Shown: positions 13,441-25,167, numbered from the stretch's first letter. The stretch: DNA of 64,000 bases from Muricea muricata (GCA_963855995.1 OY979718.1:35851059-35915058), one strand, 5' to 3'. Numbers and translations are program-made. Notes: generated by a model from the sequence alone, not told the origin.

Positions 13441-14520
13441 CCACACAAGCTTCTGGGAATCGGTCAAACAAGACGGTTATCTTTGGAATCGTGCGTTAGA
13501 AGGGTCCTCGAACAGTGGGATGCTCTCCGCCTTTATTTTACATCCGTGGTAAATGAGAAGAAAGATCCTTCATATACGACCGAGTCTATACCTAAAGGTC
13601 TTTCAAACAAGTATCTGAAAGCGCAGTTAGAGTTCCTAAGTTTCCAATTGCACCGCCTAAACGACTTCAACACATTATTCCAATCATCCGATCCTGTCCT
13701 TCATCATGTTCGCGACGAAGTACATAAGCTGCTGAAATGCATCCTGTCAGATTTCATGAAAATTGATGTTGTCAAGAGCTGTGATCCATTCACTGTGCCT
13801 CTCGATGACCCAATCAACAATGTTCATGTTGATCAAGTCTACGTTGGAATACTTGCAACAACGACGTTGCATGAATGCCATGAAATCGATCAAGATCCCC
13901 GAGCTGTTAGAAAGGTAAAGATGTCATGTCTGGAATTCATGCTGGAAGCAGTAAAGCAAATTAGATCGCGTTTTGACCTCAGTGATTCAGCTTATAAACT
14001 TGTTGAGTTTGTTCTTCCTGAGAATGCTGTGAAGTGCTGCCCTCCATGTCTCCAGGAGCTTTTCGTTAAATTTCCATATTTAACTGGTGTCGCAGATAAA
14101 ATGCTAGTTGATGCAGAATGGCGAAAACAGGCGCTGGAAGAATCTTCAGAGATAAATAAAGATGAATCATCATGGCAACTTTGGCAGAATCGTTTAAGTA
14201 CGCGCACGTTCGATGGGAAATTGAAGTACGCTAATTTAATGAAAGTCATTGGTTGCATCATGTCCATACCTTCGTCAAATGCTGCGGTGGGAAGGCTATT
14301 TAGTCTTTTAAAGCTGGTCAAAACTGACACAAGAAACTCTTTAAAGAGAGAAAGTCTTGTCGGACTTCTTCATACCAAAGAAGGCCTCAGAGCGGAGTCT
14401 TGTCGTGCTCATGATTTGAAAACAAATCCCGAGCTTTTGACTCTTCTAAGGGCTTTCAAAAGCAATGCGACGGATAGCGTAGCCAACCAACGGAACATGC
14501 TGCAATTATCAAGCCAGTAA
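13441..14520 (+). mobile_element. hAT-type transposase C-terminal fragment (unit B)
   Basis: This is the second copy of the fragment at 2268-3347, with the same translated sequence in the open frame ending at 14520. It carries the same TRRLSL...VLEQW block and hAT dimerisation signature. It lies directly against the broken 5' end of KNTC1 copy 2. The frame stays open leftward to 13267 through antisense KNTC1, giving a chance chimeric frame of 417 codons. It shows no independent decay. Confidence 0.75.
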
Positions 14521-17500
14521 CATCGCGGATCTTTCCATAAACACTTTTCTAGTTTGACTCTTTGAGTTTTGTTAATGTTTTGTTAATGTTATCGTAGGAG
14601 CACTATAATTCTATATTATTATAAAGGCCCCCACACCAGACGCGATTTCGGATTTGGCAACATGGCCCGCCTTGTTACGTATTTCACCGACAATAAGTTT
14701 GATCCGGATTTAGTTAAAATATTTATTAGCGCTATCCAGAACACTTTGAATCTGTCTTCGATTAATCTGGTTTTCAATTGCGTATCTTTTATAGACGGTT
14801 TCAAAAACTAAGAAGAATATTACCATTCATTGCATGAATACTTTGACTCGAGCCAATATCTTTGTCTGAATGTCTAAATCTCAAAAATTCCTTAAAAAAA
14901 TCCTTAAAAAATGGAATTCCTTACATAATTCCTTAAAACTTGCAAAATTCCTGTTTCTAAGGATAAATCCTTAGAAGTGAGAGCACTGTATATCAGTATG
15001 TAACTGGATGTGTAAAAATAGATGATGACAGAGTAAAAAAAATCAGTAACCAATTTCAGGACGCTATTGCGCGTAAGTTAAAACGTGAAATCATTTAACA
15101 TTTTTATATTAAGAAAGATAAGGCTTTTGGTGCATGACACAATTTTTGTACAATAAGGACAAGAAATGAGCAAATACATGTTGCATGTGAATAATCGTAG
15201 GAATAATTGAGGACGGTAATCTTCAAGCCCTTTTCAACAATTATATATCGTTTATAACACTATTTCAGATTTATCATATTTTTGGTAGTACGTTTGTCTT
15301 TGTTAACGATATAACAGTTGTGATTGTTTCTGAAACTAGCGATTTATAAGTTCGTTTGGGAAGAAATTTCTGTCTTGGCTATTTTGTATCGAAGACTTGA
15401 CAATTTAATATTGCCCTCGCTGACTTACGTCAAACGTCTACAGGGCTTCAAGCAACAATTTGTCGAACTTCCAGATAAGCTCCGGGGCTCAGAATAACCA
15501 AATTGCTACTCGTTCTTGGAGCTGAGCCCTTTTTGACATATGGCCTGGTTCCCGGTGCGCAACATGCCCGTGTATGCATGCCAGATTATTTTAAAGAATA
15601 ATAAAGATTCCAACATATTCAAAACATCTTCGCTATTTTTCTTCATATGGTAATAAAAATTTATTTACCTCAAATTCCCAGGGGCAACTTAAAACTTGCG
15701 TTAGAGGTTATTTTATTTATTTTTTCTGACATTTAATTTCTGTTTTCTGATCTTGGATGGAACAACTTATTTTGCAGTGTTAAGTACAATTGTGCTACCG
15801 TAAAACCCCTCATAAAAGAACCATTTTGGCAACCAAAATACAAGAACTACTTCAGGCTGGAAAATTAAACTGGTTCTTAAAGAATCTGAATTAGCAGGTA
15901 CTAGGAAGAAAACAAACACTGCAACGTTGCTAGCATCAATCGTGTCTTTCGGTCATGCATTGTTTCATCAAAACTACAACTGTTCTTGAATCTGCCCGAC
16001 CAACTTCTTTCGAACTCAATCCTAAAAACAAGTGAACCTCCTAAATTACAGCACTATTGTTGAAAGCAGCTAGTAGCCACTTTCCTAATTTATAGTTCCA
16101 CATTATTCCAGTCAAAGACATGAGAAAGCGTTTCTTCCACAAGCAAATATTTTTGTGCTAAGCGAATAGATAGTGTTTATTTGTTCCGAGTAACTCCATC
16201 AACATTATACTGTTCTCCCTGGACTTGGAATTATGTGAAACTACTTGAACTAATCAGCCACACATAAAACACTCACGCCTTTCAATCAATGAAAAAGCTT
16301 CTTTTACAACATGTATATTATAAATATAATTTTATAATGTGAAAGTTTAAGAATAGTCAATGCAATAAACAAATTTTCAGTTAATTTTTAACATGACAGC
16401 CCCCTGCCCAATTCATATACAGAAATTAAATTTCATATGGTTCAAACAGGTTCGGCGGGGATCTTGCGTTTAAGTGCCTACGAAACGAAATTTTGTCAAG
16501 TATTTTCTTGAATGCATCACAATATTGCAGGATTTTTGTAGCTGGTCTTTGTGGAGATTATCAGCTTTCATTGGATATGCAAATAATACGTGGACATCAC
16601 ACCGCATAATTAGTGTCTATGAAATTGCCTATATAACAAGCGAAAATAACTGAAGCTGCACGTGCCTGTGCGTAGGCTGTGATTAATCACTAGGCCCCCT
16701 CGTTTATGTGCAATCGTTCGACTACTTCTGTCTTTGCAATGTAACCAAGAAAATAGAGGACAAATTTTGTTTCTTATGCACTATATTTATAAGTAATGCA
16801 AACAGCTAGAAACATCACAATCATACACGAACCCAGCCCTCAACCGATACAGAACCTCTTATGCTTGTGAGTTACTAACTACTGATTATCTAGTGACCGT
16901 TGAGCCACTAACATGCAAAACATTGAAGTCAGTAAGGCTCCTAAGATGTTCTTACTTAAACTTCCGACCAGTAGCGAAGCCAGCTTTACAATTTGGTCTT
17001 GCTATGCAAATTTAAACCATTATCATCATTCATTTCTTTAGAAATTGATCCTTACACGGTCTATAAACTCAGGAAAATTTGCATTTGCATGACCAAATGT
17101 CGGGCTGGTTTCGCCACTGCTTCTGAGTTTTGGTGAAAACCATACCGTCAATATACAACTGCCTCTATATTTTAGATTAAACTATAAATAAAGTTAATAA
17201 TATATTTTTATATTCTATTTCGTGAAGATGTCAGCTTGTATTAGGTAAAACCTTAAATTACTTTTCTCACTGTGCTTTTCAGTATGCAGGTTTTGGATTT
17301 TAATAATTTAAAAAAATATTTGTGTGATGATAACACATGGTGATGACCTTACCAAATTGTAAAATCTGAATAAGACACACTAATGAGCAAGGGAACAATG
17401 ACCGAGGGAACAAGTTCCATTAGATCAAATTTATTTACATGGAGGAAATGAAACCAAACATGTTCTCAAAATTTGAGAAAAGCCAGTAAACGAATATAGC

Positions 17501-18159
17501 AAAAAAGTACAATTTCAAGCACAAAGCTTGCGTGAAAAAACAATACAGGCTGGCACCTTTCTGCAAAGTATTTTTTTATCAATATGTCCAATTCTAATTT
17601 ATAACGGGTAGAACAAGAATTTTCTTACCCCCAAAATACATGTACAAGTTATATGCAATAAATGTTTATCATCTGGAAGTATTACTTTGCACGATTTTGA
17701 ACTCACGCGTTGGAGCACTAAATACACCATATTCAGCGAAAACGTAAGTTAAATACTTATGTCAGGGCTTTTTGTGAATACATAAGCAATGCGAGCTAAA
17801 TAAAAGCATGTTTTGCGCACCAAATATAAACATAGAGCAGGGGCTGTTTTGCCCACTAATGGGGGCAATAATACCCCTTATTGCTTGTTGAGTGAAAATT
17901 TTATCTTTTGTATTTTTACTGGTATTGCTTAAATATTTAAAGGGGAGGGAGCTCTCAAGCCAAACAAAAATGCCCCAACTTATTTACATGTTCAATCCCT
18001 CCTGTGGATAAAGATTTTAGCGCAACATGTCGAGTTTCTGCTTGTGATTCCGCACATGCATGCACGTTTGCAGAACCGTGCAAAATATACTTATAAAACA
18101 AAACAAAACAAAAAACTATATATGTCACACAGTGCAAGCACCGTCCATTTTGCTGACGT
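14521..18159. other. Gene-free spacer of unit B (3.6 kb)
   Basis: This is the copy of 3348-6986, with only isolated substitutions (for example T at 15755 where unit A has C). No gene was recognised. The stretch left of 18160 should include the 3' UTR of the intact KNTC1. A minus-strand AATAAA lies near 17429-17434, about 730 bp past the stop. I see no poly(T) run on the plus strand that would mark a retrocopy tail. Confidence 0.6.
16969..17123. mobile_element. Fold-back MITE-like element, GCGAAGCC family (unit B)
   Basis: This is the tandem-array copy of the element at 5796-5950, with the same inverted arms. It was duplicated with the unit and is not an independent insertion. Confidence 0.6.
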
Positions 18160-21100
18160 TTAAAACACATCCATAAAGTCAATATTTTCCAAAATATTGG
18201 AATCACCAGTGTCCAAGGGGGGTTTTTCGTCACAAACGATTGGCTTGTCAAATTCCGGTAGATGTGGAGCTGCTTCGTCCATTAGTCCAAATTTCTTCAA
18301 AAACGTAACCAAGTCTTCCAAACCAGCTACAGACGGTTCGATATCAAAATACGAACTTTTCATCTTCAGAGGTGAACCATGCATGTCGTAATATCGGGCC
18401 AACTCTATGGCGGCGTTAACGTCGCCGCGCTTCACCATCGTCATGACCATCTTTGGAAATTTCTTTTTACTGATGAGGTAATCCGCAAATTTCAAATGGT
18501 GATCCGAATTTTGTAGAGATTCGTACGAGCCAGACTCATCAAGAAAGTCAAAAACAAGAGCCTGGGCAATGTCAGGGTTAACAAAACATTCACCAATCTC
18601 CCGTTCTTTGGATATTGCGTCCAAGATTTCCTTTGGGGTTGTAACGGACATCAGTTGGGTAAGGCTGCTAGATAAAAGTTTTCGGGGTAGTAAAGGTAAG
18701 CATGCAAGTGCATGTGAGTGCATGCCAAGTTCCAACAGCTTCTCGAAGAGTGATGAGGTAACCGCTTGAGTCATGATAGGACACTTCTGCAACAACTGCA
18801 TGGATCTTCGGCAAAAGCTACTTTCTTCAGGAGATACAGGATGAACCGATTTCTGCAGCGACTGAACAGCAAAATCTGTCCAAATCTTTACAAGGTTAGA
18901 CGTTTGCCAAAGGTTTGGGAATTGAATAAGACGCGGTAGAAGGTTACCCAAGTACGTGGCTAGTCCAAGATGGGACAGCTGTCGAAGGATGTTCGTCCAA
19001 ATCTGGGGGTCTGAAATCTTTGAATCTAAGCATATATCAGCAATCAGTAAAATTGCATGAGCGTTATCTTTGTGATTCTTCCAAAGACCTTTGACAAGAC
19101 CTTCTTTGTTGCAACGCTGGAACGAATCAACGGTTTGATTTAAATGCAAGTGTTCTAGTTCGCAAAGATAAACCAACGATTTCATGTAGTTCTTCAGGTC
19201 CTCGATTGTACCATTGGCAACGGATTCAATGACTTCCTGCGACGCAACGTTGAAAAGCAATTTCATTGCGCTAACTCGGCTTTCGTACGTAATCTTGGAC
19301 GGCCCCTGTCGATAAGCAAAATTCAAAAGGAAAAGAGCATTCTTGTGCACAGAATCAGCCTGCATTAGGTATATGACACGCTTAAGGTTGCATTGATCTT
19401 TTGCTCGCTTTTCAGCTGTGGAATTTTCCGGAGATCTGATACCACGTGACGATGATGATGGTTGCCATTCCATCAGCAAGCGATTGCGAACTTTTGTAAT
19501 ATTAAGATCACTTTTGGCCGCAATTTCATCCACAATCTTGTGAACATTTGGCCGTTTTTCGTCAGGTAAATAGCCATACGTTTCGTACAAATGGAAGATC
19601 AACTTCACGGGCTTTCGTTTGAGGTTTAAAGATCCCTCGTCTGTTACACCATTACAATGCAGAATAAATTGAATAGCAATTTCTTGACATAAATCTTTCG
19701 AAGTCTTGAAGATCTTCTCTGCCAGTGGTAACTCGTCACCTTGGCAATTTGACTTCCATTGCAAGACTAACTCGACCAAAGCATTGGCGGCTTTTACTCT
19801 CTCTTCGCATTGGGGCCATCTGGAAAGTAGGGTTAGCCTTGTCTTTACTGCAACTTCTGAATTCTTTACTGCAGACAAGAGATCAGCTGCTTTTTCAAAA
19901 TAAATACTCGCCAAAGGATTGCTGAGCACGGCTCCTTCCGCAGGCTTCTCAAACAAACAAGACGAAACCAAGTTGTTTGCGGCTGTGACGTACACTTGAT
20001 CTTCTTGCATCTTCAGGATTTGGCAAAGACGAAGAAGTTTCGTGATGGTTTCGTCGTTCAACTCAGGTGCAATAATTTTCCAAGGTTTTCCGTAGAACAG
20101 TGGATGAAAGGGTAATCTTTTCTCAGATAGGCTTGTTGATTGGACAGCATGTTCTTTCACTGTAAAGCTCGACTCTTTTACTTGAAAATGTTCCTCATAC
20201 TCCGATGGGGAAGAAATTCGCGTGTAATTGGTTAAAATATCCAGTACTTCGAGTTGTCTCCGGAAAACTTCTTTATCTTCATCGCTCGACAACATTATAA
20301 TTTGATCCAAAACAACCGACAGTCGCTCGTAATCGTACAAAGGGAGAGAGAGAAGAACATCTTGCATCAAGACTAACAGCTCGGGCGCACTTGACTGTTT
20401 GGACAAATAATCGAGTGCACCAACCAGATTTTCTTGAAAGTTGTTCCCGTTCGATGCATTGGAACCAGAACAATTAATCCTATCATCCGTCAAACTAAAT
20501 TTGATATAGTTTTGTAGTGTATCTTCGACATTGATAAAAAACGACTTGCAAAACTCTATTATAACTTTCACAGCAACATCAGGCTTTTCTAAGAGAAGTT
20601 CCAGAACTTTTTTAACTTCTTTTGTTTCCCCAACCAATAGATTTTCACAAGATATATCAAGATTCTGGAGCTTAGCGTACCACAACGCCTCCGAGTACAA
20701 TTCTTGAGCAGGATTGACAATTTTATCGTCGCAGAATCTTTTAGCAAAATTTAGTAAAACGTTGAATGCAGCAATAGCTTGAACTGAATCGTGCCCTTCA
20801 TCCACAGCAAAGTCTCCTTTTAACTTCTGGAGAGCTGCGTCTTCTGAAATGGAGCTCAGGTAACCGAGTGCTATACTGTGGTCGATATCATTGCTGTGTA
20901 GAACTTTGGACACAAGATTAAGCAACATCAAGGACACGCGTTGGACTCCATGTTCTCCCATTTTGTGTAGTACCAGAGAGTTTTCTGTCAAATCACCGTC
21001 TCTACGTGCAACCTTGTCAACGGACGTGAAAACCAGAAGATGGCGTACTGAACAAAGGGCATAGTGCAAAGCTAACTCGTGAAGGTTGTTTTCTTCCAAG

Positions 21101-24100
21101 TAGAAAACCAAATCTCGGCAGGCAATTGTTAGTGTTTTCAAATGCTCAGCAGGACTTTTACTGACCAGTAGAACTGACTTTACGAAGTTGTTGTAGAGCG
21201 CAAATGCAGTACCAATATCCAAGACAAAACCATTATCTCGAAACCGGCTGGCGACGTTCCAAGAGAGCAGTAGATCGTCTCCACAAACTGACGTTGACAA
21301 ACTAAGGTCACCACACTCACAGCTGCGGAAAAGCACTTCTGAGAGCCAACATAATTTACACAATTCAAGATAATTGCTCAGGTTAACAGCTCGACCGTTT
21401 GTTGCCGCGTAGGAAGCCAATCTGTAGAAAAATTCAGGAACATTGAAACCGGTTGACGATAAAATATCCTCCCCTTCGCCAACTTGTTGCTGCAAGAGTG
21501 CTTCGCACAGAGCAAAGACCTCGTCACCCGACAACTCATACATACTCTGCTTCAACCATTCATTGCAGATCGTCATCTTAGTCGAGTTAAAACTGTTCGG
21601 TTGATCAACAATGTACTGAAGCAAAATCCTGTTCTGCAACTGCACACGAGTGAGGCCAAATAAGCTTCCAAACCGCTGGACTTTTTCGTCTTTCATATTA
21701 ATTAATCGCTGCAGAGAAATACCACTCTTCTTCAGGTAAGCAGAAAGGATCTTGTCACTTGTGTCTATGTTTCTGTAGTCGCTACACGTTACAAATATAG
21801 AAAACTCTTTCTCGAGAGCTTGAATGCTTTTCAGAGTTTTGAGAGTATCTTTCATATCTTCTGTAATCTTACCGATGTTTCGGAGAAACTCTAAGGTGTG
21901 AATTCCAGCTTCGAGAACTAACATGCGCTCACTGCGATCGTCGTCAGTGTCCTCATAAACATCGACAGAAAGTGACACCCATCTGAGGAAATGCTGGGCA
22001 ACAAGCATTACTTTCGAATCATCGACACCGGCCAGCAACTGAGCGCAATTATCAGGTAGCCCTTTTAAGCACAAATTCCTGAGCCTGATGACATAAATAT
22101 CTTCTTCAGAAATGCATTGATACGCTTCTACAATTCGCAAAGCATCTTCCAACGCGGTCGTATGCGATGTGCTGAGTATATACTTGATCGTGTTTCTAAG
22201 ATGTACATCACTCGAAAATTCGACATCACGAATACCATAGTGGGTGAGAATTTTCTTGATTCCCATTAAACGATAGCTCATCTTCAGATCGGGATTAGAC
22301 GAGTCATCCTGCATTGCTTTGCTAACCATTGCTTCAATTGTGCTGCTCCAAGGTACTGACGCCCAGGACATAAGCATAAGAATCGCTTCCAGTCGCTTTG
22401 CTCGGGTTTTGATGCACTTGGCTATTTCCACAAACCGATCCTCATGCAAAGTATTCGACGAAAGAGACGAATGAATTTGCTTCGTTTTGTGACTAATATA
22501 TTGTAGAAGAACATCATCAATTTGAAAACCATGTTGAACTCCATATTGCGTAATTTGGTTTTTAATGACGTTGGGAATTAGAGTGATGGCCAGGACACAG
22601 TCCAGCATTTTGAACATAATGCCAATCGGTGTTTCCTTCGTGAACTCTGCCAAAGGAAGTTTACAGTGATAGTTGACATGAAGCTTTTGTAACTCTGTCA
22701 AATGTTCCACCAATAGGGCTAAACATGCAACAGGGTTGGAATTACTCTCATTCGTTGATACTCTTACAAGAGCCGACCCGTATTCTTGGCTGATAATAAT
22801 TGGTGTTGGCATATTGATGTAGTTGCTGTTTTCATCATTGCATGTACACACAACATCAAACAGAAGCTTGGCCATATCAAGCCCATTGTTGGGCCAGTCC
22901 TCTTTTTCTGCAATTTCCAATGAAACTACTCGTTTCTCCAACCACGAAGACAAAAGATACACAGCATCCCGATCATTAACGGCACAGATGATAAAAGGAA
23001 CAAGATATGACTTCAGCCACGAGACTATACTCAATGAGGGTAAATCTGACCGAACAGATGCCAGGAGTTTTTGCAGCTTCTCACATGAAAAATCGCTCTC
23101 GAATTCTGTGTGGTGGCGTACCCAAATGACAGCTGCACTGGACAACTTTCCTTCACTAAGTGCTTGCGTTACTTTCTCCAACATACTTCCAGATAAGAAC
23201 TGACGCCATTTGTGTCCACTGAACTGGGACTCTCCGTAAACCATCTGAAACGTTTCAAGGCGGTGTATTGAAAAAAGAACATCACTGATTTCTTTGGTGT
23301 AGTTATTCTTTTCTTTACCAGAAGCCTTTCCGATTTTTTCTTTGGCAAAAGAGAGTAGCCGGCGAACTTGCTGTAGTTGAGGAGGGGAAGCTGACAGGCA
23401 GCATTCAACACAAAATTCAATATTGTGTACGTTTTGAAGTGTCTTTTCCAGGTCATCAATAAGTTGCTCAACGGATTCGAGTTTATCGTCTGGATCGCTT
23501 TCCGATATCTTTGTCGATATACCAGCTAATAATGTACTTGCTTTTGCTTTGTAGACAAATTCTACATCTAATCCAAACGCTTTCGAAAACTCTAAAGCAG
23601 CATCATATCTCTTCTTTCTAACTAAACTGTAAACACGATGTGTAGGAGATGCTTCTGACAGGCATTTTAATGTCAAAGATTGGACATTGTTATTATCAGT
23701 TCCGCTGATGTAGTCTTCGGTATAATAGATCTTTTCTTGCATATTAGACTTGGCAAGACAGCAACTCTTGGCTACTTCTTTCGAATATATTTCTTGAAAA
23801 AAAGGCAACTGGTAGATCTTCAATTTGCTTTTTCCATCATCAGTTTCAATCAACGTGACAACTTGCCCTGCATCAGATGCCATGGTACTAGCTTCGATCG
23901 TCGCACCGCCACTCGTCAAAACAAAGTCCTTTACTGCATGGCAAGGAACTGACAATATTATCAATGTATTCGTATCCCAAACACTTAACTTTGATTCTTT
24001 ATCTAACATAAGCAGATATTTATCATCAGGACTCACTTCACACTTTTTTACAGGGACACCATCTAAAAAGGATGTCTCAACTGCATCCACCAAACTTTGA

Positions 24101-24801
24101 TCAGCCCACACGCTGAAAGCAACCTTTCCTGTTCCAGAGACGACTAACGAGGGTTTACAACCGACAGAGGATTCTGCGCAACAGCTGGTATCGTCATGCA
24201 TCTCTGAAACGTTCAAATTTTCTCTCTGGATGTTTTGCTTTAGTTGGCTGATGGCAGCAATATCATTCGACTCAAGCGCTTTCGACAATTCACGCAAGGG
24301 AAGATCTTTGAAAGAGAATACACACCCGTCATGCGATAAAATCGTAAGATTCACACCATCCCTTTCTCTATTGCTTGTAAACATAGAATGGCTAAAGTAA
24401 GCATCTGAACTTATTTCTTCTTGCGGTATCTCGACAAGAGTGGATGTGAACAACACTTCTCCAAGTGCAAAAGAAAAGAAATGCATCGTTCCCGAACTGT
24501 CACAGATGACTAGAAACTGCGAATCCGGACACCATGCCATTGTATCGACATTGCTTTCTAACGAAATACTCGTCGCAAAACTTGACTGCTCTCCATCGAA
24601 TATAAATATTTCGTTGAAGATTGAGAGAGCGATTCCCCCTGAAGATACTGCAGTGTTTGTGACAAGCGCTTGGTTCTCCGCTCTCCCATCTGACGTAATT
24701 CTAGCAAGCTCATCTGCTTTGTATAAAGCACCACTTTGTTCTCTTCTAAATAAATGCAAAGTCGGTTTAATGTTTGTCGAGACTGTTGGCGTCTGCCGTA
24801 C
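18160..24801 (-). CDS. KNTC1: Kinetochore-associated protein 1 (Rod), main coding exon
   Basis: Rod is the scaffold of the Rod-ZW10-Zwilch complex. At unattached kinetochores this complex recruits dynein/Spindly and Mad1-Mad2 for the spindle checkpoint. The frame of about 2,210 codons is close to the ~2,209 residues of the human protein. Similarity starts at SGALYKADELARI (residue ~26). An N-terminal beta-propeller of about 400 residues follows, then a long alpha-solenoid. Rod-like blocks include RLPFHPLFYG (~1,565) and GLVKGLWKNH (~1,910). The TAA is at 18160-18162. No ATG precedes residue 91, and an in-frame TGA lies at 24826-24828. A CAG acceptor at 24802-24804 with pyrimidines upstream suggests this is the last exon, entered in phase 0 from an unseen 5' exon. 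One exon of 6.6 kb is odd, since vertebrate KNTC1 has dozens. It may be the functional copy of the array. Confidence 0.9.
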   Translation of the reverse strand, partial: VRQTPTVSTNIKPTLHLFRREQSGALYKADELARITSDGRAENQALVTNTAVSSGGIALSIFNEIFIFDGEQSSFATSISLESNVDTMAWCPDSQFLVICDSSGTMHFFSFALGEVLFTSTLVEIPQEEISSDAYFSHSMFTSNRERDGVNLTILSHDGCVFSFKDLPLRELSKALESNDIAAISQLKQNIQRENLNVSEMHDDTSCCAESSVGCKPSLVVSGTGKVAFSVWADQSLVDAVETSFLDGVPVKKCEVSPDDKYLLMLDKESKLSVWDTNTLIILSVPCHAVKDFVLTSGGATIEASTMASDAGQVVTLIETDDGKSKLKIYQLPFFQEIYSKEVAKSCCLAKSNMQEKIYYTEDYISGTDNNNVQSLTLKCLSEASPTHRVYSLVRKKRYDAALEFSKAFGLDVEFVYKAKASTLLAGISTKISESDPDDKLESVEQLIDDLEKTLQNVHNIEFCVECCLSASPPQLQQVRRLLSFAKEKIGKASGKEKNNYTKEISDVLFSIHRLETFQMVYGESQFSGHKWRQFLSGSMLEKVTQALSEGKLSSAAVIWVRHHTEFESDFSCEKLQKLLASVRSDLPSLSIVSWLKSYLVPFIICAVNDRDAVYLLSSWLEKRVVSLEIAEKEDWPNNGLDMAKLLFDVVCTCNDENSNYINMPTPIIISQEYGSALVRVSTNESNSNPVACLALLVEHLTELQKLHVNYHCKLPLAEFTKETPIGIMFKMLDCVLAITLIPNVIKNQITQYGVQHGFQIDDVLLQYISHKTKQIHSSLSSNTLHEDRFVEIAKCIKTRAKRLEAILMLMSWASVPWSSTIEAMVSKAMQDDSSNPDLKMSYRLMGIKKILTHYGIRDVEFSSDVHLRNTIKYILSTSHTTALEDALRIVEAYQCISEEDIYVIRLRNLCLKGLPDNCAQLLAGVDDSKVMLVAQHFLRWVSLSVDVYEDTDDDRSERMLVLEAGIHTLEFLRNIGKITEDMKDTLKTLKSIQALEKEFSIFVTCSDYRNIDTSDKILSAYLKKSGISLQRLINMKDEKVQRFGSLFGLTRVQLQNRILLQYIVDQPNSFNSTKMTICNEWLKQSMYELSGDEVFALCEALLQQQVGEGEDILSSTGFNVPEFFYRLASYAATNGRAVNLSNYLELCKLCWLSEVLFRSCECGDLSLSTSVCGDDLLLSWNVASRFRDNGFVLDIGTAFALYNNFVKSVLLVSKSPAEHLKTLTIACRDLVFYLEENNLHELALHYALCSVRHLLVFTSVDKVARRDGDLTENSLVLHKMGEHGVQRVSLMLLNLVSKVLHSNDIDHSIALGYLSSISEDAALQKLKGDFAVDEGHDSVQAIAAFNVLLNFAKRFCDDKIVNPAQELYSEALWYAKLQNLDISCENLLVGETKEVKKVLELLLEKPDVAVKVIIEFCKSFFINVEDTLQNYIKFSLTDDRINCSGSNASNGNNFQENLVGALDYLSKQSSAPELLVLMQDVLLSLPLYDYERLSVVLDQIIMLSSDEDKEVFRRQLEVLDILTNYTRISSPSEYEEHFQVKESSFTVKEHAVQSTSLSEKRLPFHPLFYGKPWKIIAPELNDETITKLLRLCQILKMQEDQVYVTAANNLVSSCLFEKPAEGAVLSNPLASIYFEKAADLLSAVKNSEVAVKTRLTLLSRWPQCEERVKAANALVELVLQWKSNCQGDELPLAEKIFKTSKDLCQEIAIQFILHCNGVTDEGSLNLKRKPVKLIFHLYETYGYLPDEKRPNVHKIVDEIAAKSDLNITKVRNRLLMEWQPSSSSRGIRSPENSTAEKRAKDQCNLKRVIYLMQADSVHKNALFLLNFAYRQGPSKITYESRVSAMKLLFNVASQEVIESVANGTIEDLKNYMKSLVYLCELEHLHLNQTVDSFQRCNKEGLVKGLWKNHKDNAHAILLIADICLDSKISDPQIWTNILRQLSHLGLATYLGNLLPRLIQFPNLWQTSNLVKIWTDFAVQSLQKSVHPVSPEESSFCRRSMQLLQKCPIMTQAVTSSLFEKLLELGMHSHALACLPLLPRKLLSSSLTQLMSVTTPKEILDAISKEREIGECFVNPDIAQALVFDFLDESGSYESLQNSDHHLKFADYLISKKKFPKMVMTMVKRGDVNAAIELARYYDMHGSPLKMKSSYFDIEPSVAGLEDLVTFLKKFGLMDEAAPHLPEFDKPIVCDEKPPLDTGDSNILENIDFMDVF

Positions 24802-24828
24802 CTGTAACACCGAGTGTAAATAATCTCA
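24801..24828 (-). promoter_or_regulatory. KNTC1: Probable 3' splice site of the KNTC1 main exon
   Basis: Reading the minus strand, an in-frame TGA is followed by a T-rich stretch and then GTGTTACAG immediately before the KNTC1-like frame (GTACGG...). Homology to Rod requires coding sequence here, but no ATG is available. An acceptor at CAG (24804-24802) is therefore the simplest explanation. The donor exon, expected to carry the ATG, should lie right of 24830. I did not identify it. Confidence 0.5.
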
Positions 24829-25167
24829 ATTTAGTGGATGCTACAAGGATATTGAAAGATAAGAAAACGGTTCTATAGATTATATAGATTAGTTTTTTCG
24901 CATGTGCATGATTTTAGGTACATAATTTCCTATTAGTAAACTGTGACAACTTGGCGATCCTAAACTGCACTCGCTTGCTCTGCTTGTCCAGTATTTGTGA
25001 GAAACTAAAACGTATAATCACAAAATAACTCGAAAACATACCACTGCAGCCAGTTTCATTCAAAAGTGAAAAGTTTTAAAGTATTTTTTTAGTACACGTT
25101 TATATGCACAAGCCAATGAGTACTCTTGTTTTTCGCAAATAAGAGTACAACTCGTACTAACAAATAC

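Larger units (their letters stand above)
1..24613. repeat. Head-to-tail tandem array, 11,173 bp unit
   Basis: The same sequence recurs at a fixed offset of 11,173 bp. Unit A is 2268-13440, unit B is 13441-24613, and 1-2267 is the right end of an earlier unit. The offset is the same everywhere I checked, so the two full units differ by substitutions only. I spotted about a dozen (for example 4582 against 15755, 9841 region against 21014 region, 13312 region against 24485 region). Each unit contains a hAT transposase fragment, a gene-free stretch and a KNTC1 copy. The array ends at 24613, where unit B runs on into unique KNTC1 5' sequence, whereas units to the left jump to hAT sequence. A very recent segmental duplication is the plain reading. 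Unmerged alleles or an assembly loop cannot be excluded. Confidence 0.97.
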
